Assembly (NCBI GenBank): GCA_002333405.1
Contig: DDBH01000003.1
Location: 30,148-57,512 of the forward strand
Direction of reading: 5' to 3'
Source of the DNA: Micrococcales bacterium UBA2037
GTDB taxonomy: Bacteria; Actinomycetota; Actinomycetes; Actinomycetales; Microbacteriaceae
DNA: 27,365 nucleotides
Shown here in pieces: positions 22,010-27,365 of the stretch (positions are counted from its first letter, which is position 1; each line of letters opens with the position of its first letter). Both the position numbers and the translations under genes were made by a program. The notes under the pieces were generated by a model. The model was not told where the DNA came from and did not search any database. It was given only the letters and a program-made list of their open reading frames with translations.

Positions 22010-22654
22010 TCAAGCCTTTAGCCTAATCCGAACAACCGTCGCTGTCTCCGGAGCTTTGCCCTCACCGAGAGTCAAAATCTCAGGAGCTTCAAACCCCAGT
22101 CGCTCCATGCGCTTTGCGGCAAGCTGAATCTCCTCAGGCGCCTTGGAGCCCTTCATTGCAAGCACCGTCCCGGATTTGCTTCCTCTAATCAAAGGAGTTA
22201 GCAGTCGAAGCAGCTTGTCCAGTGCCGCAACCGCTCTGGCAGTGGCCACCGTGAAATCGGTCCGTTCTAGGTCCTCGGCACGCGATCTAATAACTTCTAC
22301 GTTTTCCAGGCCCAGCTCCTGAACCACAGAAACTAGCCAGTTTGACCTTCGCTCCATTGGCTCAACGAGCGTGAAGTGTGCCTCTGGAACTGAGATTGCC
22401 ATTGGGATGCCCGGAAGGCCCGCTCCGCTGCCCACGTCTACAACCTTGTCGCCGGGCTGAATTAGTTCGCTGAGTAACCCGCTGTTTAGGACATGTCGAC
22501 TCCACAGCTTAGGAAGCTCCCTGGGGCCCAGTAGCCCGAAGGTGTCGGAATCGCGCGCCAATATGGCTGCGTAGGCACGAGCTTTATCGATGCCCCGACC
22601 AAAGACGACTTGGCTGTACTCGGGCTCTAATTCAATGTTTTGCTGATCTTCCAC
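22010..22654 (-). CDS. rsmG: 16S rRNA (guanine-527-N7)-methyltransferase RsmG
   Basis: The 214-residue protein starts at GTG 22654, since an in-frame stop lies 18 bases upstream. The SAM-binding fold shows VVDVGSGAGLPGIPMAI, followed by FTLVEPMERRSNWL and VATARAVAALDKLLRL. The family methylates G527 of 16S rRNA. It sits between jag and parA, its standard place. No clear ribosome-binding site is visible; the 25-base gap after jag is taken up mainly by a parS site. Confidence 0.94.
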   Translation of the reverse strand: MEDQQNIELEPEYSQVVFGRGIDKARAYAAILARDSDTFGLLGPRELPKLWSRHVLNSGLLSELIQPGDKVVDVGSGAGLPGIPMAISVPEAHFTLVEPMERRSNWLVSVVQELGLENVEVIRSRAEDLERTDFTVATARAVAALDKLLRLLTPLIRGSKSGTVLAMKGSKAPEEIQLAAKRMERLGFEAPEILTLGEGKAPETATVVRIRLKA

Positions 22655-22663
22655 GAAACTACC

Positions 22664-22677
22664 GTTTCACGTGAAAC
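22664..22677. promoter_or_regulatory. parS site between jag and rsmG
   Basis: Perfect GTTTCACGTGAAAC palindrome, extended on one side to ...AAACA of the 16-bp consensus. It fills most of the 25-base intergenic gap. Second of two sites about 0.8 kb apart. Confidence 0.95.
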
Positions 22678-22679
22678 AT

Positions 22680-23147
22680 TTAGGCTTTGCGAACGACTAT
22701 GTGTCGGTCTCGGCCCTGACCTTCAGACTCAGAAACAAAGCCGGCCTCAGAAACCATGTCGTGGACCTGCTTGCGGTCATAAGAGGTCATTGGCTTTAGG
22801 TGCTGCGCTTCGTCGGTGTCCTCAAGCTTTTCAATGGTGCGCTCAACCAGCGCCTTTAGCTTGTCCATCTTCACCTGGCGTGAGCCGGCGATGTCAAGGA
22901 TTAGTCGACTCATCTCACCGGTCTTTGCCTGAATAGCCAAACGAGCTAGCTCCTGCAGGGCCTCTACGGTGTCTGGATCAGAAATCTTGCTTAGGTTGGA
23001 GTCGCCTTCGCTCTGAACGCTGATGTAGACGCGCTCCTTCTTGAACTCAATGTCAAGATCTCCATCTAGGTCCGCAACATCCAAAAACTCCTCAATGAAG
23101 TCCGCTGCGATTTCGCCTTGCTGCTCTAGTTCTTTTTCGTCGCTCAT
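22680..23147 (-). CDS. jag: RNA-binding protein Jag/KhpB (KH-R3H)
   Basis: The 155-residue protein has an acidic start, a KH-like domain (about 30-95; DTVEALQELARLAIQAK) and a C-terminal R3H domain with LKPMTSYDRKQVHDMVSEAG and GRDRHIVVRKA. The N-terminal Jag_N domain of Firmicutes homologues is missing, as is usual in Actinobacteria. By family it is an RNA-binding regulator linked to cell growth. Its ATG directly abuts the yidC stop codon (23147/23148), so it is cotranscribed with yidC. Confidence 0.92.
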   Translation of the reverse strand: MSDEKELEQQGEIAADFIEEFLDVADLDGDLDIEFKKERVYISVQSEGDSNLSKISDPDTVEALQELARLAIQAKTGEMSRLILDIAGSRQVKMDKLKALVERTIEKLEDTDEAQHLKPMTSYDRKQVHDMVSEAGFVSESEGQGRDRHIVVRKA

Positions 23148-24077
23148 TTACTTTTTCTTTTTCTTGGCTCGGTTTTTGCTGATCGGTTGCTGGCGCTGCT
23201 TTGTTTCTGGCTGCGGCGCCTCTTCTTCGATAGCGGGGGTGGTCTCTGATTTGGGCAGCTTGCCCTTGCGCTCTAGGCGCTCCTGGCGGGCCTTGAAGGC
23301 CGGTGATCCAGGTGTTGGCATGTTTCTAATAACAATGAACTGCTGGCCCATGGTCCAGAAGTTTGAAACCAACCAGTAGGTCATTACGCCAAGCGGGAAG
23401 GTTAGACCTGAGAACAGGAAGACCGCAGGAAGTGCGTAAAGCATGATCTTCTGGGTCTGCATGAACTGGCTGTTCTGAGTCTCAGGGTTCTGGTTCTTAG
23501 CCATGATCTGCTTCTGAGTGATGAACTGAGATGAGGACATCAACACGATCATTACTGCGGCGATGATCTTGACGTTTATGTCGTCAGAACCAAAGAAGGT
23601 GTCGGACAGCTTTGCGCCAAACAGCTGTGCTTGGGAAAACGACTGGGCCAAGTCTGCATTCAAAAGACCAACACCGGCCACGTTGCGCTGAGCGCCATTC
23701 AAAACTGAGAACAATCCGAAGAAGATCGGCATCTGCAACAGCAACGGCAGGCAGGAGCTCAGCGGGTTGGAGCCGGTCCTCTTATAAAGGTCCATTTGCT
23801 CTTTGGCAAAACGCTCGCGTGACTCGCGGTCGGTTTTACCCTTGTACTTCTTCTGAAGCTTTGCCAGCTCTGGCTGAACCAGCATCATGTTTCGCTGGCT
23901 CTTGATTTGCTTTACAAAGACAGGGATCAGGGCTGCTCGAACCACCAACACCAGGCCGATAATCGCTAGAACCCATGAAGCGCCCGAGTTGAACGAGAAA
24001 CCGATAGAACTAAAAAGCGTGTGGAAACCCACGAGAATTAGCTCGATGAGCCATTTAATTGGCCATAGCAGATCCAC
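23148..24077 (-). CDS. yidC: Membrane protein insertase YidC
   Basis: The 309-residue Oxa1/YidC insertase has five hydrophobic segments. The conserved membrane arginine (R47 in LVLVVRAALIPVFV) begins the hydrophilic groove. The cytoplasmic helical loop QPELAKLQKKYKG follows, then LPLLLQMPIFFGLFSVL and the late LPAVFLFSGLTFPLGVMTYW. The C-terminal tail is acidic then strongly basic (NRAKKKKK), which may contact the ribosome. There is no large periplasmic domain, as expected for a Gram-positive. It works with or without SecYEG and lies between yidD and jag. Confidence 0.95.
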   Translation of the reverse strand: MDLLWPIKWLIELILVGFHTLFSSIGFSFNSGASWVLAIIGLVLVVRAALIPVFVKQIKSQRNMMLVQPELAKLQKKYKGKTDRESRERFAKEQMDLYKRTGSNPLSSCLPLLLQMPIFFGLFSVLNGAQRNVAGVGLLNADLAQSFSQAQLFGAKLSDTFFGSDDINVKIIAAVMIVLMSSSQFITQKQIMAKNQNPETQNSQFMQTQKIMLYALPAVFLFSGLTFPLGVMTYWLVSNFWTMGQQFIVIRNMPTPGSPAFKARQERLERKGKLPKSETTPAIEEEAPQPETKQRQQPISKNRAKKKKK

Positions 24078-24079
24078 TG

Positions 24080-24388
24080 TTACCTCTTTTTCCCTGAATT
24101 AACTGGACTTACAAATCCTAGCTGGCTTATTGATATCCAGGCGGGGGCATCCCTAACCTCGTCAACTCCACCGGATGACCAAGGATTACACCTCAGCACG
24201 CGCCAAGCGGTTAAGGGTATTGCCCGGATTGCTCCAAGTCGCTGAAGCGACTGGAGACCGTAACTGGAGCAGGATGGGTAGTAGCGACAGACATCACCGT
24301 AAAGCGGCGAGATGGCCTTCCGCCAAATTAGAACCGGAGCAATCAAGATGTTCCTTGGCAACAAGACCAAGAAATAGAGGCCCCTCAT
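24080..24388 (-). CDS. yidD: Membrane insertion efficiency factor YidD
   Basis: The 102-residue protein has the compact YidD domain: RNILIAPVLIWRKAISPLYG, CRYYPSCSSYGLQSLQRLGA with its conserved cysteines, and LTAWRVLRCNPWSSGG. YidD assists YidC-dependent insertion at the inner membrane surface. Its ATG overlaps the rnpA stop (ATGA, 24385-24388) and its stop is 2 bases before yidC, a standard order. Confidence 0.95.
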   Translation of the reverse strand: MRGLYFLVLLPRNILIAPVLIWRKAISPLYGDVCRYYPSCSSYGLQSLQRLGAIRAIPLTAWRVLRCNPWSSGGVDEVRDAPAWISISQLGFVSPVNSGKKR

Positions 24389-24708
24389 TTTTTAGTCCGC
24401 TGTAGCAGCTCGGTTACCGACGCTGTGAGTTCATCAAAGGATAGGTGGTTTGCTTCGGGTCGGTATCTAAAGACACCCTTTACCTCGGGGGTTGTGTCTA
24501 GCAGGGCGCGCAATATTGCTTTGGTGCGCCTGCGGAGCTTATTGCGCACGACGGCGTTGCCGACGGCGCGCGAAGTAACGATTGCAAATTGATGGGTATC
24601 TGCGGGGAGATAGTGAAGAGTGACGAACTTATTGCTGCTTCGTTTGCCCGACCTAATTACAGTGCGAATGTCCCCGCTTGAAGTAAGTCGATGCTCGCGA
24701 GCTAGCAA
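24385..24708 (-). CDS. rnpA: Ribonuclease P protein component
   Basis: The 107-residue basic protein starts with TTG at 24708 (LAREHRLTSSGDIRTVIRSG shown in part as LAREHRLTS). GAGGG lies just upstream, close to the start. The signature RNKLRRRTKAILR (RNR-type motif) binds the RNase P RNA and 5' leaders of pre-tRNAs. It follows rpmH by 7 bases in the classic rpmH-rnpA pair. Confidence 0.94.
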   Translation of the reverse strand: MLAREHRLTSSGDIRTVIRSGKRSSNKFVTLHYLPADTHQFAIVTSRAVGNAVVRNKLRRRTKAILRALLDTTPEVKGVFRYRPEANHLSFDELTASVTELLQRTKK

Positions 24709-24715
24709 CTGCCCT

Positions 24716-24853
24716 CTAGGCGCTTAGTTCGGTGCGACCCTTACGACGGCGAGCTGCCAAGATGGCACGACCGGCACGGGTGCGCATGCGAAGACGGAAA
24801 CCGTGCTTTTTTGCACGACGACGATTGTTCGGCTGAAATGTGCGCTTGCTCAC
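24716..24853 (-). CDS. rpmH: 50S ribosomal protein L34
   Basis: This 45-residue, extremely basic protein is shorter than usual ORF cut-offs. It reads (M)SKRTFQPNNRRRAKKHGF and ends GRAILAARRRKGRTELSA, the L34 sequence nearly throughout. The start codon is GTG at 24853-24851, with GGGAG about nine bases upstream; the stop is TAG at 24718-24716. It opens the minus-strand operon through rnpA, yidD, yidC, jag, rsmG, parA and parB, under a good consensus promoter. Confidence 0.97.
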   Translation of the reverse strand: MSKRTFQPNNRRRAKKHGFRLRMRTRAGRAILAARRRKGRTELSA

Positions 24854-24902
24854 TGAAGACTCCCTGGATCTGTTGGGCATTAAGTCCCAAAACAACTTCA
24901 GT

Positions 24903-24931
24903 AATCTACGCTGTATCCGCTAGATAGTCAA
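24903..24931 (-). promoter_or_regulatory. Promoter of the rpmH operon
   Basis: On the minus strand TTGACT (24931-24926), 17 bases, TAGATT (24908-24903). Both hexamers match 5 of 6 consensus positions. Predicted start of transcription is near 24896, giving a leader of about 43 bases. Confidence 0.75.
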
Positions 24932-25076
24932 GGCACTGACTACAAATAAGTTCCCAGGGGCCCGCTTCTCACAAAAAAATACAAAAATAGGGAGCGACAC
25001 GCCGACAAAATTTGATATTCCCCATCGCTTTCCACTTGAATGTTGCAATCGAAGTGCACGGGGAATAGCCTTCAAG

Positions 25077-25139
25077 TTTTCCACAGCACTTCATGGTTTT
25101 TCCACAGGGTGCCTAATGTGTGCGAAAATCTGTGGATAA
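25077..25139. promoter_or_regulatory. DnaA boxes in the dnaA promoter region
   Basis: TTTTCCACA at 25077-25085 and 25098-25106, and an exact TGTGGATAA (TTATCCACA reversed) at 25131-25139, 26 bases before the dnaA ATG. They allow DnaA autoregulation and extend the origin to both sides of dnaA. Confidence 0.75.
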
Positions 25140-25164
25140 CTTCTCTATTCGTAAGGATTGAACT

Positions 25165-26553
25165 ATGGCCGACGTCGCTCTCACAACGATGTGGAGCAAC
25201 CTCGTAACCAAGATTTCAGCGGATCCGCGCGTCACCCCACACCTAAGAGGCCACCTAGACCTTGCAGTTCCAAAAGGTGTCTTGGACGAGACCCTTTACC
25301 TAGAGGTTCCGAACGAAACCACCAGGTCAATGCTTCAGCAGCGCCTGCGGGAATTGCTGCTCGACGCCCTAGGCGAGATCGCCGAATTTGGTGGACCCAC
25401 TTCATTCCTAGTAATCACCAACGAGGACCTTCAAACGCCGACTCGAATTGAGTTCGTACAGGAGCCAGAGCCGCCGGTAATAGAGCGAGACCCTGCGACT
25501 GGACCAGTGCCGATCACTGGTGAGTCACATCTAAACCCAAAATATAGTTTTGAGAACTTTGTGACGGGAGGGTCAAACCGGTTCGCACACGCGGCGGCGT
25601 TCGCTGTTGCTGAGGCACCTGCCGAGGCATACAACCCTCTATTCATATATGGATCCAGTGGTTTGGGTAAGACCCACCTGCTGCACGCAATTGGTCACTA
25701 CGCAATGCACCTAAAGCCGAGAACCAAAGTTCGCTACGTATCCAGCGAAGAGTTCACAAACGACTTCATCAACGCGATCCAGAACAACAAGACAGCTGAC
25801 TTCCAAGCTCAGTACCGGGACGTGGACATCCTGCTTGTAGATGACATTCAGTTCCTGCAAGGTAAAGACCAAACCCAAGAAGCGTTTTTTCACACCTTTA
25901 ACAATTTGCACGACCACAACAAACAGGTTGTGATCACCTCAGACCTAAGACCCAAGCAGCTAGAGGGGTTTGAGGAGCGAATGCTTTCGCGCTTCGAGTG
26001 GGGTTTGATCACAGACATTCAGGCGCCCGAGTTCGAGACCCGTGTTGCCATTCTTAGGAAAAAAGCCGCAGTTGAAAGAATCGAAATACCTGACGAGGTC
26101 ATCGAATTCATGGCCTCCAGAATTTCCTCGAATATTAGAGAGCTGGAGGGAACCCTAATTAGGGTCACCGCATTTGCGAACCTAAACCGACAGCCGATTG
26201 ACATGGAGCTTATTCAGACTGTTCTGAAAGACAGCTTCTCAATCTCAGAGGACACCAGAATTAGCCCACAGGAGATCATCGCTGCCACTGCGTCCTATTA
26301 CAAAATCACCCAGGAACAAATCACTGGCTCTGGTAGACAGGCTGCAATCGCACTCGCAAGACAGATAGCGATGCACATCTGCCGGGAGCTTACAGACTTA
26401 TCTCTTCCTAAAATTGGGACCCATTTTGGAAACCGGGACCACACGACTGTCATGTATGCCACAAAAAAGATCAGTACTCAGATGAGAGAAAAGCGCTACA
26501 TCTATAACCAAGTGTCAGAAATCATTGTGAAAATCAAGGACAATCACAAATAG
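25165..26553 (+). CDS. dnaA: Chromosomal replication initiator DnaA
   Basis: The 462-residue AAA+ initiator has domain I at the N-terminus (MWSNLVTKISADPRV onward) and a short linker. The ATPase domain III carries Walker A GSSGLGKT (163-170), Walker B DILLVDD (221-227) and an arginine-finger region (MLSRFEWG). C-terminal domain IV holds the DnaA signature LPKIGTHFGNRDHTTVMYA (about 414-432). ATP-DnaA binds TTATCCACA boxes and opens oriC. AAGGA lies upstream of the ATG. The domain II linker is short compared with mycobacterial and Streptomyces DnaA, in line with a compact genome. Confidence 0.98.
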   Translation: MADVALTTMWSNLVTKISADPRVTPHLRGHLDLAVPKGVLDETLYLEVPNETTRSMLQQRLRELLLDALGEIAEFGGPTSFLVITNEDLQTPTRIEFVQEPEPPVIERDPATGPVPITGESHLNPKYSFENFVTGGSNRFAHAAAFAVAEAPAEAYNPLFIYGSSGLGKTHLLHAIGHYAMHLKPRTKVRYVSSEEFTNDFINAIQNNKTADFQAQYRDVDILLVDDIQFLQGKDQTQEAFFHTFNNLHDHNKQVVITSDLRPKQLEGFEERMLSRFEWGLITDIQAPEFETRVAILRKKAAVERIEIPDEVIEFMASRISSNIRELEGTLIRVTAFANLNRQPIDMELIQTVLKDSFSISEDTRISPQEIIAATASYYKITQEQITGSGRQAAIALARQIAMHICRELTDLSLPKIGTHFGNRDHTTVMYATKKISTQMREKRYIYNQVSEIIVKIKDNHK

Positions 26554-26881
26554 TTTTCAAACTACCTGTGGATAACCACACAAATTTCTGTATATAACCA
26601 TCACTCAAACACCCAATAACCTGTTCCAAATTGTGTATTTCAATTTATTTATCAACAGCACTTGTAGTTATCCACAGACTTATCCCCATGACTGTGAACA
26701 ACTTACAACCGTGTAGTTCTCAAGGTACAAAAGGGCAGTAGTTAGTTATTCACATTTCCACAGCAGGTTATTAGTGATTATTAAAGATATTTAAACTTTT
26801 ATTTTGAACCACCAAATACTCGAATGTGTAACTGTGGGTGCTTTGTGACAAGATAAAACCCCATCAAGCTAGGAAGTTGTA
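26554..26881. other. Replication origin oriC (dnaA-dnaN intergenic)
   Basis: This 328-base AT-rich gap between dnaA and dnaN has exact DnaA boxes TGTGGATAA at 26567-26575 and TTATCCACA at 26668-26676. Near-matches are TTATCAACA (26649-26657), TTATCCCCA (26680-26688), TGTGAACAA (26693-26701), TTATTCACA (26746-26754) and ATTTCCACA (26754-26762). A 38-base tract at 26768-26805 has only four G/C and lies right beside the last boxes, a likely DNA-unwinding element. The dnaN promoter must also lie here. Confidence 0.92.
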
Positions 26882-27365
26882 ATGAAATTTCAGGCCGATC
26901 GCGAAGTTCTAAGTGATGCTGTTTCTTTTCTAGTACGTCTTTTGTCTCCAAGACCACAGCTTCCTCAGCTATCCGGTGTGATGATCGAAGCAACAAAAGA
27001 CGAAGTAGTCCTATCTATCTTTGATTATGAAGTAGCGGCAAGGGTAAAAATTGCGGCTGCAGTCGAAGCACCAGGCAAGGTTTTGGTTCAAGCACGATTG
27101 CTATCTGAGATCGTAAGCAAACTACCGGCATCGTCTGTTTCGTTGGTAATTGACGAGACAAGGCTGCAAGTCACCTCGGGCTCGAGCAAATTTTCTCTGT
27201 CTTCTATGGCAACAACTGATTATCCAGACACACCTGAATTTCCAGCGGCAACCGGCAAAGTATCCGCTTCGGAATTTACAAATTCAGTCGCGAAGGTTGC
27301 ATCAGCCGCTTCACGCGAAGAAGTTACTCCAGTACTTACAGCGGTCATGATCCAGGCTGACGCGA
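26882..27365 (+). CDS. dnaN: DNA polymerase III beta sliding clamp, 3' end cut by window edge
   Basis: ATG 26882 is preceded by AGGAAG five bases upstream. The visible 161 codons read MKFQADREVLSDAVSFLVRLL, shown in part, then LSGVMIEATKDEVVLSIFDYEVAARV, shown in part as LSIFDYEVAARV, and the SLSSMATTDYPDTPE stretch typical of clamp domain I; domain II begins near SASEFTNSVAKVASAAS. The clamp encircles DNA and tethers Pol III. The gene runs off the right edge with roughly 60% missing. The position after dnaA and oriC is canonical. Confidence 0.97.
   Translation, partial: MKFQADREVLSDAVSFLVRLLSPRPQLPQLSGVMIEATKDEVVLSIFDYEVAARVKIAAAVEAPGKVLVQARLLSEIVSKLPASSVSLVIDETRLQVTSGSSKFSLSSMATTDYPDTPEFPAATGKVSASEFTNSVAKVASAASREEVTPVLTAVMIQADA

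Larger units (their letters stand above)
24854..25164. other. Divergent rpmH-dnaA intergenic region
   Basis: About 310 bases with no credible gene. From left to right it holds the rpmH leader and promoter, an A-rich patch (about 24971-24990) and, near dnaA, three DnaA-box-like sites. The dnaA promoter must lie in the right half, but no convincing -35/-10 pair stood out. Confidence 0.7.

Noticed and set aside
24971..24990. A-rich patch in the rpmH-dnaA gap as a repeat or unwinding element
   Set aside because: Short, single copy and far from the exact DnaA boxes; the tract beside the oriC boxes is a far better unwinding candidate.
26799..26996. Minus-strand open frame across the oriC/dnaN boundary
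   Set aside because: It runs through the likely dnaN promoter and the DnaN N-terminus; no coding evidence of its own.
1..27365. CRISPR arrays, insertion sequences, tRNA/rRNA genes, attachment sites
   Set aside because: None seen on reading both strands; no direct-repeat arrays, transposase-like frames or cloverleaf-like segments.

Overview
This window is the replication-origin neighbourhood of an actinobacterial chromosome. Gene content, protein sequences, moderate GC and very tight packing fit a small-genome member of Microbacteriaceae, possibly the freshwater Luna (Rhodoluna/Aquiluna-like) group. The lineage is inferred from gene order and protein appearance; there is no rRNA or other marker here to confirm it. 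No mobile element, prophage, CRISPR array, tRNA or rRNA was found. Essentially every stretch is core genome, and no new multi-gene system is evident. The points of interest lie in regulation and in what is missing from otherwise conserved gene order.

Layout. 1-2961 (minus): zinc-uptake operon znuA-znuC-znuB-zur, with a Zur-box-like palindrome overlapping the promoter in front of znuA. 3004-6415 (minus): 2-oxo acid dehydrogenase genes E1alpha-E1beta-E2. 6453-6878 (plus): small membrane protein of the phage-holin-4-like family. 6941-8326 (plus): purB, meeting tail to tail a minus-strand string of two small membrane-protein genes and dnaB (8323-10396). 10397-10698: gene-free gap holding seven same-orientation DnaA-box-like 9-mers and the rplI terminator. 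10699-12335 (minus): rpsF-ssb-rpsR-rplI behind a structured leader. 12426-13844 (minus): cca tRNA nucleotidyltransferase. 13884-16436 (plus): NUDIX hydrolase, a short secreted or anchored protein, and murJ. 16452-17765: trxB-trxA behind a SigR/SigH-type promoter. 17823-20026: a PLP aminotransferase and ddl. 20023-24853 (minus): rpmH-rnpA-yidD-yidC-jag-rsmG-(small ORF)-parA-parB, with two parS sites. 25165-27365 (plus): dnaA, oriC and the 5' part of dnaN.

How it works together. The right half combines the initiator and origin (dnaA, oriC, dnaN), origin segregation (parA, parB, parS), the membrane-insertion and RNase P cluster, and the thioredoxin and lipid II flippase genes, in the order usual for Actinobacteria (pcnA/cca - NUDIX - DUF6049 - murJ - sigM - trxB - trxA - cwlM - parB - parA - rsmG - jag - yidC - rnpA - rpmH - dnaA - dnaN). 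Against that template sigM and cwlM are absent, the DUF6049-position gene has shrunk to 155 codons, and MurJ ends soon after its membrane core. Overlapping ATGA, TAATG and TTGA junctions, shared CTAG stop codons at convergent ends, and several start codons six or seven bases downstream of a -10-like hexamer (probable leaderless transcripts) all point to a compact genome.
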